Assembly (NCBI GenBank): GCA_963556695.1
Contig: CAUWAG010000010.1
Span: 5,146,001 to 5,210,000 of the forward strand
Direction: 5' to 3'
DNA from: Anthostomella pinea
Taxonomy: Eukaryota > Ascomycota > Sordariomycetes > Xylariales > Xylariaceae
DNA: 64,000 nt
In this document: positions 49,971 to 62,000 of the stretch, piece by piece
How the letters are laid out: each line of letters opens with the position of its first letter
How positions within the stretch are numbered: the first letter of the stretch is position 1
Translations under genes and position numbers: made by a program
Notes under the pieces: generated by a model
The model's database searches: none
What the model was told of the DNA's origin: nothing
Seen by the model: the letters and a program-made list of their open reading frames with translations, nothing else

Positions 49971-52900
49971 TCAGCGGGTATAATGGGCTCGATCCGGCAT
50001 CCATATGAACCCCATTGCTAGCATGGGTCGCTCGTCCTGGATGCAATTCTTCGCCCGGGGAGATGGCAAACCCCACCGCTCCAACAGGTTATCCATCATA
50101 GCCTCCTGTTGCCGCATGCGTCGCTTGACAGCCGCTCGAGCCTCAGCCTCTCGTTCATGCGGCGTACGGTCTTCACTTGCTACCAGTATAGGCGGCCGCA
50201 GAGGTCTGCCCCCACTGTCTGAGTCCTCGAGTGACAATTCTTGAGCGGCGTCTCCTGGGGCCACCTGCTGACTGTAGCAGGAGAACCGCCTGGCCTCAGC
50301 TTGCATGTCAACGATGAAATCGCTCATCGTCAGACCGCTCCGTGTGCCGTCTGCACGCATGTCGTCCAGAGTCCTGCCCATCTTCTCCAACAAGGGCTTC
50401 ATCGCTTGCAACCATGCACCGTTGATTTTCTCCAGCCTCTTCAACTGCCGCTCTGTCTTTTCCGCCGTATGCTGTTCCTGGTATTGCGTGGCCGGCTCCT
50501 CGTCGCACCCCGCCTGCTTCGGAGGCAAACCAACTGTCTTCGTAACAATATCAGAAATCTCTTTCTCTTTCTCAAGCTTCTCTCGAATGACCCGCTCCTT
50601 CAATGCTGCGTTTCGCCATCTGTTCTCCTGCTCGTGCCAGTCCTGCCGCCGAGGTTCTAACGCCGGCTTCGACAACTCACGCAACTGGGCATGAGAGTTA
50701 TGCTTCGGTGGGAACGACATGCGCCTCGGCGACTGGAGCACTCCAGGTGATAGCGGCGATGTTGGCATAACGATAAGACTATGACGATTGAGTCGATAGT
50801 CGGCGGATGTTGTACGCTCGATAGCCCCGGTCGACGGATTCCGACTGATCGTGATCTTGAGCGGTTTTGGCCTGTTTGCTGATCTCGGAGGCGGTGTAGG
50901 AGCCGCCGGAGTATCTGGCCTCACCAGAGAAAGGCGTCGAAGGGTACATGCGTCAGTGGATGAGCCGATGCTTGATGCGACGTTGGCAACAACCATTATT
51001 GGCGACATGGTGATCTCATCTGTCGGCATCATAGCAGCAACAGCTGGGCATTGCGGTTGTATCCCAGTGCCCATTATCGGGGAAACCGTCAACTGCGCAG
51101 GCGAAGTCCGCCGTTGCTTCTCAGGCTCCGTGGTCATTTGCAGATCACGGGTAGAAGCAGGGAAGAGTGGCTCATTGATTGCCTGGCCGTGAGTACGGAA
51201 GGCTGTTTGGTTTGCGGATGTATCGACGCTCCGAGTCGAGGGCCTTCGTGGGCCCTGTGTCAGACCTGACGATTCTTGCTGTGATAATACCAGTGCCCGG
51301 AGGGCATCACCTGGAAATCGACCTAGGACCGGGGAACTGTACGTGATTCGCTGTCAGCGATCACCTCGTGTATGGAATTTCGGGCTTGGGGTTTTGTGTT
51401 GGGGACGCTGGCTCATAGCAAAGCCCAGGAATGGCGTGGAAATTGGCTCTGGAATACCTACTCAAGGGCTCTAGATCGAGTTGCATCAAGGTCACGCTTC
51501 TTGTAGTGCCGGACCTTGGCCTTCCGGACCATGCGCTGTACACCGATGCCCTGGGACCGATGCTCCGGGTCGTGGTGCGAGATGGTTGATGTAGACGTAC
51601 GTGTGTCGGACCTAGAAACGTTTCCTTGCTGCTCGGTTCTCTCACTCGTGGCAACAGCCATGGCACAAAAGCTTCCCACCCCACTCTTGTTCGACTGGCG
51701 AGACGAACCCCTCGTCGTGTCGGACTTCTGGTGCCGTTCGGTTGGGGTCGTGGGAATGCCCATGTATTCATGGCCATTTGATGTGAACGCTATGGAGGGC
51801 GCTGCTGCTGCTGCTACAGCCAACTGCCGCGGTTGTTTGTCTGCGACTGCGCATCTGGGCGGTACGGTTTGACCCAGTTCGAATGGGAAAACAAGCCCCC
51901 TGGCAGGCTTCGTTTTGCTGGCAAGTCCTGGCATATCAGGCGTGTTAGGACTCCTCCGAACTTGTCGCTCCTGCATGTGAACTTGACCCGAAGGTGCCGC
52001 GTGCGCAGCAACTGAAGTAAAAGCATGCATGCCGATGTCATTGACCGAAGAAGGGGATCTCGAGCTTTTCGGCGGCTCAGGGAATGTCATGGTCGCTAGC
52101 ATGTTCGGAAACCCAGGCGACTCAGGTAGCACATACTCCCTAGGTACGGCCAACGTGGAGTGGTCCGAGTGGATGCTCACGTTGGAGGGTTTCCTCGACG
52201 ACAGTCGGGAAGGTCGTGGCGGACCGTGATGGGAGCTCCTCCCCAGAGGGGGCCACTGCTGCTCGTGGGGCAGTGAAGTTGCCAGCGACGTTGATGGTGT
52301 CCCTATGACCTCCGGACGCTGGTAATCAAGACTTGGTGATGTCTCAAGGGGCTGGGCCGTCGATTGCAGACGGTTCGGATCATCCTCGTCTTCCCACCGC
52401 ACCATCTTCGATCGCTGCAACGGCGTCTCTGTTGCGTCTAATAGTTTCGGATCACGATCTTGACCTGCAAAGCCGTGGTCTACCAATCGAACAACAGTGG
52501 CCCCATCAGATACTGAACCCAATTCCGGCAGTGTCCTCTCCGACGGCCCGGGTGGTTCGTTTCCTTCTTCGAGTGCCGCCATCGATGATGGTCTCGGGCA
52601 GGGTTGCTGGCCAGGTCCGTCGCCTCCGTATCCAGCTTGCGTCTGTAGGGAGGCCCCTCTAGCATCGGCACCCGCCGGCCCCGTTGCTAACGTCGTCTCG
52701 GGCCGTTTCTGGTGTTCCATATCCCAGGCTGAAGGCCCGAGGGGGAAAACGGGGTACTGGGATTGAAACCAGGGACCGTAATGGTGCTTCGGAATAGGAG
52801 TGGATATGGCAATGTAGCGGTGCCCGCATGCTGTGGTTTCGGGCACGGCGATATCGGGGGGCTGCGACCTTGTCCTCTTGGGTTTACGGAGCCCCTGTAT

Positions 52901-53176
52901 CGACCACCCCAACCGCCTCGCCTCCGGCGACGAGTTACGTTTGGGCGCTGGCCCCGTTGTGCGGCAAAACTCCTCAAGCTCCCTCATGCTGCCCGATCCC
53001 GATCCATGTCGCGACGCGTGGCTGACGCTGTCGAATACGTTGACGTTGGTAGTGGATCTAGATCGTGGTCGCGACAATTCAACACGACTGCGTCCCTCTG
53101 TCCTCGATATACCCTCCACTGCCTCATGCCCGCTGGGCAGAGAATGGTGACGACGGCCGATCTGGCTTGCTGGCAT
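49971..53176 (-). CDS. Hypothetical disordered/coiled-coil protein, 1026 aa
   Basis: Two exons, 53176..51462 and 51336..49971, are joined by a 125-bp intron (GTAGGT donor, CGCTGAC branch, GTACAG acceptor). The junction reads ...TRSRALD|SPVLGRFPGDALRALVL, and the frame closes. I do not recognise the family. The first 570 residues are Ser/Pro/Arg-rich and low in hydrophobics, with an Ala run near the middle of that exon. The junction segment GRFPGDALRALVLSQQES looks conserved. A charged coiled coil (WHEQENRWRNAALKERVIRE, then KLEKEKEI) follows, with a helical region RLEKINGAWLQAMKPLLEK near the C-terminus. No signal peptide or membrane segment is evident. A young transposon sits about 50 bp beyond the stop codon. 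Confidence 0.75.
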
Positions 53177-54987
53177 TGTCGGCCTGTCGCGTAGGGATCC
53201 TCAGTGACAGCAAGGGAAACTCATATCACTCGTGATGTCACCGCCATCGATGGAAAGAGATCTGACGATGTGGATGGGAGAGCAACGGAACGGAAGCAGC
53301 TGTCCCACCCCGCGCCGCGTTTGTTCTTATGGTCTCATCGTGAGTCCATGCCAGCTGCCACTGCATCTGCCCGAGCTGCCCGAGGTCCCTTCTTCCTTCT
53401 TACGTTCTTCCCGTCTTCCCTTTTCGGATATGGTATACGGTGTCAGGGTGTTCAGTGTGGGCTAGCTTCCTCAACCTAACCCCAAGCGGCGAAAGGAAGG
53501 TGATAATCTAGGTGATAATCTGCGCCGGCTGCCGCTTGCCGACGAGGCCGTTCCTGGCGCTAACTCGGGGGTCTCTTGCTAGTTCAGGGGGCTCATAATC
53601 TCATTTGGTGGACAGTGGCTAGAGTGGGCATTGTATACATTGTTCACCTCTTTGGTTCACCTCTTTGGACCTCTTCCACTCGTCATTATAAGTTAGCTGC
53701 GCGTTCGCCCGCAATGGGCACTATGGGATGGACTGGAAACGATGGGGCCCCATCTCCATCTCCATCTCTCACCTCGACGGCGTGGATGACAACCACTCAG
53801 TCGGTAGAGGTATCGGCATCGGTAGAGTTGCCAGCAGTATACTCTCCTGAATGGGTGACCTCGTTCCTCCATGGCCACCTACATTGCGCCACGTATGAAA
53901 AAGCATCCACCACCTTCTATACACACTACATACAGCACACTCGTCCAGCGCATTCGTCCAGGGTTCATGGTGACCATGTCGCCGTCCAAGACTCACCATA
54001 CGCCAGCACTGCACCCCTGATGGCGTGGCCCGTGATGTCCACGAAGGAGAGCTCCTGTTGAAAGAGTTGTTGGTGCGCCCTCTTGTTCACAATAATCGGG
54101 GGTCAGGAGCAACGTGGCAGGACGCAGACGAATCGATCAGAGCCACGGCCGGTCCAATCGTGTTTCTGTCCGTCAAGGCTCAGAGGTATGCACCATCACC
54201 AGCAGCCAGCCAATCCTCATTGATAATATCGTGATGCCATGGTTCGTCGCACCCACCCACCGGACTGGCTTCAGGGGACAGTCCACAGAGCATGCCGTAT
54301 CGTATGCTCTGCTCTTTGTAGGATGCTTCTACTGTAGGGGCTGACTGTGCCGCCCTGTCAGCATCCTCGCGGAAGAGGCCAATCCTGTCAGGTACCACGG
54401 CCCATATAATATAATAATAATACCACCGACACGAGGAATCGCCCATCCCAGTCTTCAGATCTGCCTTTACCATTCCAGCGGGCCGGGTAGTTGACAGGCA
54501 CGGTTCCATCCGGACCTAGACATAGACAGTATGGTAGGATCCGAAAAGGCCGAAAAGGCGCCATGACGTAGCGCTATCTAGGTACACCCTTGCAGCCATG
54601 ACGATGATGGACCGGAACGCTGACTGGAATGCTGACCGGAGTGGCGGTCAGTTGGTCAGTTGGCCAGTTGGTCTCTATTTGTCTGCTTCTGTTGCCATGC
54701 AGTCGATGCAGTGCAACGGCGACGAGACAGACAGCACCCTACATGGCACGCGCGATTACGACTGTCATAGGTCATCATCGCAAGTCGGAAAGGCTTCGGG
54801 GGGAACCGGGCAGTGGGCACTCGGAGAATCGCTGCGGCATTTGATCTACAGCTTGTTCCCGTCGCTGGGAAAGCATCGCATCACTCCCATCTTTCGTCTT
54901 CACCTGAGAGAACCTTCCATACCCCCGTCTTACCACAGCGCCAGCAAGTAACTTATAGCAAGTAACTTATAAGCCCTGCCCGCGAGA
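53177..54987. promoter_or_regulatory. Divergent intergenic region
   Basis: 1.8 kb between two divergently transcribed genes, so it contains both promoters. ORFs of up to 161 codons occur, but their composition is unremarkable and no domain or exon chain is seen. A short ATAATAATAATA run lies near 54409-54422. No site could be assigned. Confidence 0.45.
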
Positions 54988-56273
54988 ATGAGTAATCCGT
55001 GGAACCTGGCGAACATGACCGAAGGGAAGGGCCTCAAGGTAGACCTTGGCTTCGCCCATGCCAAACTCCGGACTCAGCTGACGCGTGCGCCCAGAATACC
55101 TTCATCATCGCCACATTATGTTCTACGCTGATCGGCACCTTTTCCTCCTCCATCGGGCTCTGGGACCGCGTGAGCGAGAGGAGGCAGCAGAAGAAGAGGG
55201 ACACGAAGCAGGTGAGCAAGCCTTTGGCATCAGGCCTCAGCTGTCGCTGCCCGTCATCAGACTAACAGCCGGGGAGGACGACGAGATTAAGCGGCTGCAG
55301 GAGCAGGTGGCCGAGGCAGAAAAACGTGGCAAGGCGCGAGAGGAAGAGCCCCCACGCCGGTCCGGGGGCGGGGACCTGGGCCGCGCGCTCGAGAGGTCTG
55401 GCACAATGATCAAACGAGAATACGACGAGGGCTTCGAGCGGCTGGGGCGACGCTATGCCATGGGAGACAGTAAGTCGGGCCTGACAGGTAGCCCTCGCGG
55501 TAGTTGGTAGTTGGTAGTTGACGCTGCTCTTCCCAGCCATCACGGAAAACCAGCTGCAGGCCCAGATTATTGCTCTGCAGCAGACCGTCATCTCGGTCCT
55601 ACAAGAGGCCCTCGCCAACGACCGGTCCATATCACGTGCCGACATGCAGAGGCTCATGCTGGCCTCGTCGGCTGCCCGGGAGGGCTCGTTGGACGCCCTG
55701 CGCCAGCAATACCAGCGCCTGACGACCGCCACTCTGCCGCCCCAGAGGGCATTGCCACCTCCCAAGCGAGCGTCTACCATCATCGAGGCCGACTCGCTCT
55801 TCTGCAGGTACAGTCTTGATCTCCAATACGTGCCTAAGAAGCCCCTGTCTGCGTCCTTTGCACCGGGCGGCGATGGCCGGTGCCCCGAATGCCGCGTTCG
55901 CCTGGACGTGGAGCCGTCCGACACGTATTGGCACATCGAGAAGCGCGCGCCTATCATCGTCTCCGACGGACGCTACGAGGAGCAGGTCATGGAGGAGTTC
56001 CCCTTCCATCTCGGGCAGCGCTTCATTGTCAAGTGCCACACCGAGGATGGCGAGTATGCCTGTGTGCTCTGTAACAAGTATAGGAGTGTCGACGTGGTTT
56101 GTGGCAGCGTCGAAACCTTGGTGAACCACGTCGGCAAGGCCCACGATGTTTCCGAACTTCAAAGAGAACCCGATCTTCGGGAGAGGCCTGTCCCACAGAG
56201 AGCCCTGCCCCCGATGGAACAGGAACCCTACGTCGTCCAGGAGCTCGAAAGGCGTGACAGACTGTTACGATGA
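54988..56273 (+). CDS. Membrane-anchored protein with C2H2-like zinc motifs, 365 aa
   Basis: Four exons: 54988..55038, 55095..55211, 55277..55469 and 55537..56273. Introns are 56, 65 and 67 bp with donors GTAGAC, GTGAGC and GTAAGT. The second acceptor (GGGGAG, 10 bp after CTAAC) is atypical but is the only choice I found that keeps the frame. The product starts MSNPWNLANMTEGKGLK. Residues 19-41 (TFIIATLCSTLIGTFSSSIGL) form one likely membrane or signal-anchor helix. A coiled coil (about 59-80) and a helical region (about 122-185) follow. C236PEC239 is one Cys pair. Cys296, Cys299, His318 and His323 form a Cx2C-x18-Hx4H array (YACVLC, then LVNHVGKAH). The family is unnamed to me; similar Cys/His endings occur in other fungal unknowns. 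Combined membrane and zinc features leave the location open. Confidence 0.75.
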
Positions 56274-57401
56274 TGCACACTCATCCGTGGGCGAGGGGGT
56301 GTTTACGAGGCTCACCAGCCCGCGATCACCCTAGGCGAGCCCTCATGATGATTCAAATGCAGCGGTCGTCGCGTAAAGCGGGGTCCGACACGTCGAGCTT
56401 GGGGTGGTCGTGTGGTGCGCTGAGCCGACGACCATGGCCACGGGTTGACGGGTGGGCGAGAAGGGCCAACCGCATGGAGGTTACTCATCGAGGCGCCGTC
56501 TCGGGTGCCTTGTCGTCAGCAAGACGACTGTGAGCGTGAGACAATATACGACCTATCATCGACCGACCTACCCCTTTGTCGTTCTGCTGGGCGCACGCAG
56601 ACCGCCGCGGAGTTTAGATGGGATATTGGGACGGGTGCTCTGGCATGATTAGCGAGACGCCCATATAGTTGACTACTCTGGACACCTGGCTGTCTGCTGG
56701 GGGTTTCGCTTGGAAAGCGGGCTGTGGTAGATAGATAGGTAGCTTACACACCGCTAGCCACGGCCATCCTCATATGGCTTCCGAGGCTTCATGACATGCT
56801 CATCATTCATTCTTCCTGCTATATGAAGTGTCGGTATCGATCTGGGCTGTAACTCTTTGGAGGGGACGTATAGAACGGTTATTTCGCAGCAACAGCACCC
56901 ACTGCCCAAGGTCCAGTGAGGGGCTCCGGTACAAGACGGCAGCGTCTCAACCCCAGGCGCTTGTAAGATACGATGCCTCCAGCAGTGCAGTTACATACGA
57001 TAACTATACCAGGCTGTTGTTGTCCTACGCTTGGCTGCTGTCACCCCGGGCCCAGCAGACGGTGATGTCTTCTTTTGGACAGCTGGCATACTTGCATGTA
57101 GTCAGGGCTTCCAACCCAGCACCTTTCACACACACCATTGAAGATGTCGCCATCACCGCCATTCTACTCGGCAGACGCCGCACCACCTGCGGCGGTCTCG
57201 GTTGCACGTGTAGCCGCTCTCAAGCCGTAATGACATGTTGCTATGGTATCGCGGCCTACGCTGACTGCCCCGGTGGTGATTTGTGTCATCACTCATCGCT
57301 GTATGCCCTCCATCAAGGGCTACCCGATGAGTACATCCCGCCGACGTAATCAAGTCCCGACTGAAGTATTCTTGGTCACCTGGTCAGCCACCGTACCTCC
57401 A
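56274..57401. other. Convergent intergenic region
   Basis: 1.1 kb between two genes transcribed towards each other, containing both 3' UTRs. An ORF at 56828-57349 lacks any recognisable motif and is not reported as a gene. Confidence 0.45.
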
Positions 57402-58887
57402 CTATGGCTCATATCTCCCATCTCGTTCGTACTGCCGGGTCATTCTGTTCCGCTCCTGGGTGTCTCTGCGTTGCTCGTCATCGACATCGTGCCAACCTTG
57501 ATCGTTCCTGACCTTGAAGGGAGGCGAATCAGCAGGATATCATTTCTATCCCGTGGGTGCTGCTAAATGGCAATGGCATAATAACTACCGGGGGCTGCTG
57601 GCCTACCTTAAGTCTACATCGCCCCATCGACCCTTTGCCACCGAATCCATCAAAGTCCAGATTCCATTCGAGGAGTAGCATGCCCTTGGGTGCACCATCA
57701 GGCGAGTCCAGCGCGTCGTCGGATACCCATGAATACCCCGGTTTCAGGATCACCGACGCAGTGATGGTGAATGTTCCCCAGCCAAGGCGAGATACCTACA
57801 CAGCATGTGCGGCTTAGTGGACACGGTCCAGGCATACCTCGATGCATCACTGGCCACGGGGGTTGGCGGAGCTTACCTGGTAAGGTGCTCGCTGGCGGAT
57901 GATGTGATTTTGCCTGAAAGTCGGATGTAGGAAGATATGAACCTCCTCGATGATTTCGGCCCTGCTCGACCTCACAAAAAAGGTCCAGTCGTGCTGGTTT
58001 TGGACGAGCCTAAGCACGGAACACCGATTAGTATGTTCCTGTTTTGGGGCGCTTCAGCAGCCTCCTGTCGTGGCTACCGAATTGGACCCTGTAATCATTC
58101 CCCACGGTAAGGGGTCAGTCGTGAGGCAAGCGGGCAAGGGGCAATGGGCCGACTAGCTGTCAGGTCACGTCCCTGTCACCCTTCGGTGTGACGATCTGTT
58201 GTTTGTTACCGATACAAACAGTCATAGTCTGTATGGCCTCTTCACCATGGCCGTCGGCGCTCGGAGGTTGGTCCTCCGAGGCACGTTCAGCGCAGGCCAG
58301 GGGGTAATCTGCTTTCAGGGTCTCGGCACGCTGGATATCTGCCACTGCGACGGTGGAGGTCCGACACATGGGACAACGAGCTTCAAGCTCAGAAACCGGA
58401 TTGAAAGGCTCCGGTTCGTCGTCTACGTCCAATATAACCATCGGGGCCTCGGTGGAGACGGAAGCCCAGGTCGCCATGCGGGAATAGCACAGCGTGTGGC
58501 CGCAAGTCGTCGTGACCGGGCTGTGCAGGAGCAGCTGGCAGATGGGACATGTGTCGTCCTCGTCAATCACATCGACTGCTGGACCACCGGCGTCGGTATG
58601 GACCAAAGGCAGTGATCCTCGTGGCCCCCTTGGTTGAGCTCTGCCCAATGGTCGCCTGCGTAAGGACGGGGGTTAGCCGTTGGTGGACCAGGACCGCGGG
58701 TTCCCGGCGGAGGTTTCAGACAGTGACCGGAAGGCTACACGCTCAACAAGGGACGGTTCACCACCCGCCGGCATCATTCGCCGCGGGATGAGAGCCGGTC
58801 GAGTTCGGAGACTCACCTGGTGGTGGTGCTGCTGCTGCTGCTGCTTCCGGCGATCTGGGTGCCGGGATCGGGGGTGGGTGAGCCCAT
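57402..58887 (-). CDS. RING-finger plus YEATS-like domain protein, 333 aa, RING lacking one ligand
   Basis: RING domains usually mediate ubiquitin transfer; YEATS domains read acylated histones. Proposed exons: 58887..58817, 58655..58169, 58088..58078, 58009..57877, 57795..57607 and 57512..57402. The third is an 11-base micro-exon, needed to bridge frames, and is the least certain part. The start reads MGSPTPDPGTQIAG and a serine run. The RING is C60PIC63, C75GH77, C80, then R83 where the sixth ligand Cys is expected, and C118PMC121. The second domain (about 191-297) has NQHDWTFFVRSSR, IIEEVHIFLHPTFR, VSRLGWGTFTITASV and LLLEWNLDFD, a YEATS-like pattern including the GWGxF motif. The C-terminus reads RNRMTRQYERDGRYEP. 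Domain order is as I recall for a fungal RING/YEATS-like family; the enzyme activity is uncertain given the missing ligand. Confidence 0.8.
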
Positions 58888-59050
58888 AATGCGAGACACA
58901 GAGCAGCGGGGGGAACCAAGCCCTTCAAAGATCCGCCAGGAAGAGAAGTTATAGACAGTGTGATCATGCAGCGCTCGTGGTTCAAAGGCTGTTTGTGACG
59001 TCTGTGGCACGTACTAATTGGTCCGTGTGCAGTGCCCTCTGAATGTCTAG
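58888..59050. promoter_or_regulatory. Short upstream region before the AT-rich island
   Basis: Only about 160 bp of normal composition separate the RING-YEATS start codon from the second AT-rich island, so its promoter either is short or extends into mutated DNA. Confidence 0.4.
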
Positions 59051-62000
59051 ACCTCTAAGCGGAGCTTAGTTGGCACATTTAACTGTAACCTACGTACCAC
59101 TATAGCCAAACTTTTTACAAACCTGTCCCACTTTGATTATCTTGGTTTATATTTTCCTTTCTTTTCTTTTTTAGTATAAGAACAATAAGGCTTTATTAAA
59201 GCTTATAACAAAAGCTTTTTATATATACTTAAAATATATAATCTTATTACAGTTAAACTTATATTAATGAAGCTTATTCTTATGGATTCTCCCAAAAAGG
59301 TTGTATGTTTAAAAATCTAAGTATATAAAGAATGTTCTTAAATATCAATAAAATTCTTAAACGCCTTTATTACCGTAATATATATATAGGTATATATTAA
59401 AACAGATATACGGGTCAAATATCCTAAACTAAAAGGGCTACAATAATATATACTTAATATATATAAATAAAAGCTTACTTCCACTATTTACTTAAAAATT
59501 AACAATTTTATCTATACCTCTTAATAATATGTATTAAAAACCCCGCCATAAAAAAGCCTATTTTATTTTATTACTTGAATTATGAGTTATGTATTTAACT
59601 AAGTATACAAATACCTTTTTACTACTAATTGTTTAAATAAAAGCAAATATAATATCCTTTCAAAATGTATCGTAAAAACGCTTGATAAGGGCGTTATTTA
59701 TAGTGAAAATATCGGTTTTAATATTAGCTTTAACGAAATTCTTAATAGCATTTAAACCAAACTTATTGATTAAGTAAATATATTTTTAAATAATAATATA
59801 TCATTTTTAAAGTTATTCATATTCGTTTATAAGGTCCAAAAACTTTTATAGCTAGCATTTAAATTTTTAACCGAAAACGTTATAATTATGATCTTTTTAG
59901 TTAATCAATTACTTAAAGCCGATTTTTATAACGTGAAATTTATACTCAAAAACGAGCTTAACATCGTATAAATCGCCTTAGTCGTCATTTAAATTGTTAT
60001 TTTATTTAACTTTTTTAAAACGGGGTTTAAGATGTTCGCCGTTTAATCTAAATAATAATTAAGCTATTAAAATAACGAAATAAACGTTAAAAATGGTAAA
60101 AAATCCTTTTTATAAATCTTTTTCAACTTGCTTCTTAACCCTTTAAGGTCTATTCTACTATTACGAATGTCTTTATTCTGACCGTAATAAAAAAAACAAA
60201 TAAAACGAAACGAAAGGCTATTAAGTTGTAATTTTCCCCCTAAGTAAGTTCGTTGTTTTAAGTAAGAAAATAAATCCCGGTAGGTATAATAGCCTATACA
60301 CTCAATTTATAATCGAAACGTTACGTATATAAACGCCGCGCTTAAATCGTGGAATTAGATGCTTTGATAATGTAATTATTCAACTCGCTATTGAGTTTTT
60401 AATTCCTTTCATATTATATCTATTCATTCAATGTTTAAACCTTTTTCATATTTGTATAATATTGTTTGCTTTATGTTCTATTGCTTATAACGTTATAATG
60501 TTCTTTAATATTACATTTCGAAAATAATAAACTAAGGAAGAAAAAAGCTCGTAAAAAATAATAAGTATACTTATTATATATAATAATCTCGTTTCTTATT
60601 TAATTTATACGTAACTTATAAGTATTTTAGTGCTTATTAAGTATAACTATAGCTATTAAAAAGCTACAAAGAAGTAAAAAGTATAAAATAAAACGTTAAA
60701 AGAATAAACCAAAAGTATTTAAGCGTTGTCTAGTAGGTTTATTGTTTAATATTAAGCAGCTAAGCAGTAGAGGGCTTCTATAGCTATATTTAAATAACAA
60801 TCTTCCTTATAAATTTATAATTAAAACATCGACTATTATATATCTTATTTTAAACTCATTTAAATACGTGACTTTGATAAAATAACATTTTCAATAGTAA
60901 TTAAATAAGGCAAGGTTTAATGCTTTTTAATGGTATTTAAAGTCTTTGAACAACCATTATAATAAGTTTAAATAAAAATGATAACGCTAAAATACGTAAG
61001 GGTAAGACTGTTGCAAATAATGCTATTACTCCATAACGCGAGTCGCAATGCTTAAACGGTAAAATTAAAAATTAAAGGCTATTAAAGATGATAAAGCTAC
61101 TAAAAGTAGTAATAATCTGTTCGTATAAGAAACGACGTTTTTATAACCGTTTATTAACAAAGCTTTAAGTAATAGTTATTTTAAAAACGTTATTTAAAAA
61201 AAGCAACTAGTAATTATAATATTCGGCTTTTAACGCTACATTTAAAAGTTTCGGTTAAACTGATAATAGTATAATAACGAGACTCGATTAAGTTAAAATT
61301 GATAATATAATCTAGAAAGCTATTAACGAAAAACTAATAGGTTTAATTTAAGAGTTTCGTAAAAGTAAATAAATGATCGCCCGATTTAAAGCTATATATA
61401 AAGGGTTAAAATGCTTTAAAAACTTATAATATATTTATTAAGCTTACAAATACGAATGTATGTAACGCTGTTATTTGAGCGTAATAATAAGCTTTCTTCC
61501 CCGCTAATACTTGGAATAATATTAAAACTAAAGCTTGAAAGATATAACGCTCTTTCGTTTGATATTTTACAGTAAATAATATAGTTATTTAAGCTGATTG
61601 AAATAACTCTACTGAAAAGGTTTAAACCTTAATATTCGATAATTGAAGTAAAGAGGAAAAACTTTCTATTTAATTAAAGAGCCGGAAAATAAAGCTGAAT
61701 TTAAATGTTAAAAATATAATAAGTACGGTTAATATAAAAACGAATATCTTTTTAAAAATAACGAAAAGTCTAGTAATAAAAACGGAACCAACGGTACAAG
61801 CACTTAATATAGTAAAGAAAAAGCTAAAAGCTATGCTATTGAGAAAATGAAACTTTTCAAAAGATCTTAAAACTTTACAAACGTTTTAAGTTTAAAAGGC
61901 TACTATAGAAAAACCATAACAAGTGATAAAAAGAGCTATATTAAAATTATAGTAGTAAGTAACAAGCGTTACGGTGGTAATAACAAGTCTTTAAATCTTT

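Noticed and set aside
53576..54061. A 161-codon ORF in the divergent intergenic region
   Set aside because: No motif, no partner exons, and ordinary non-coding composition.
55212..55268. Acceptor AACAG for the second intron of the 365-residue gene
   Set aside because: It puts the next exon out of frame and lies only 1-3 bases from the CTAAC branch word; the GGGGAG acceptor 8 bp further keeps the frame.
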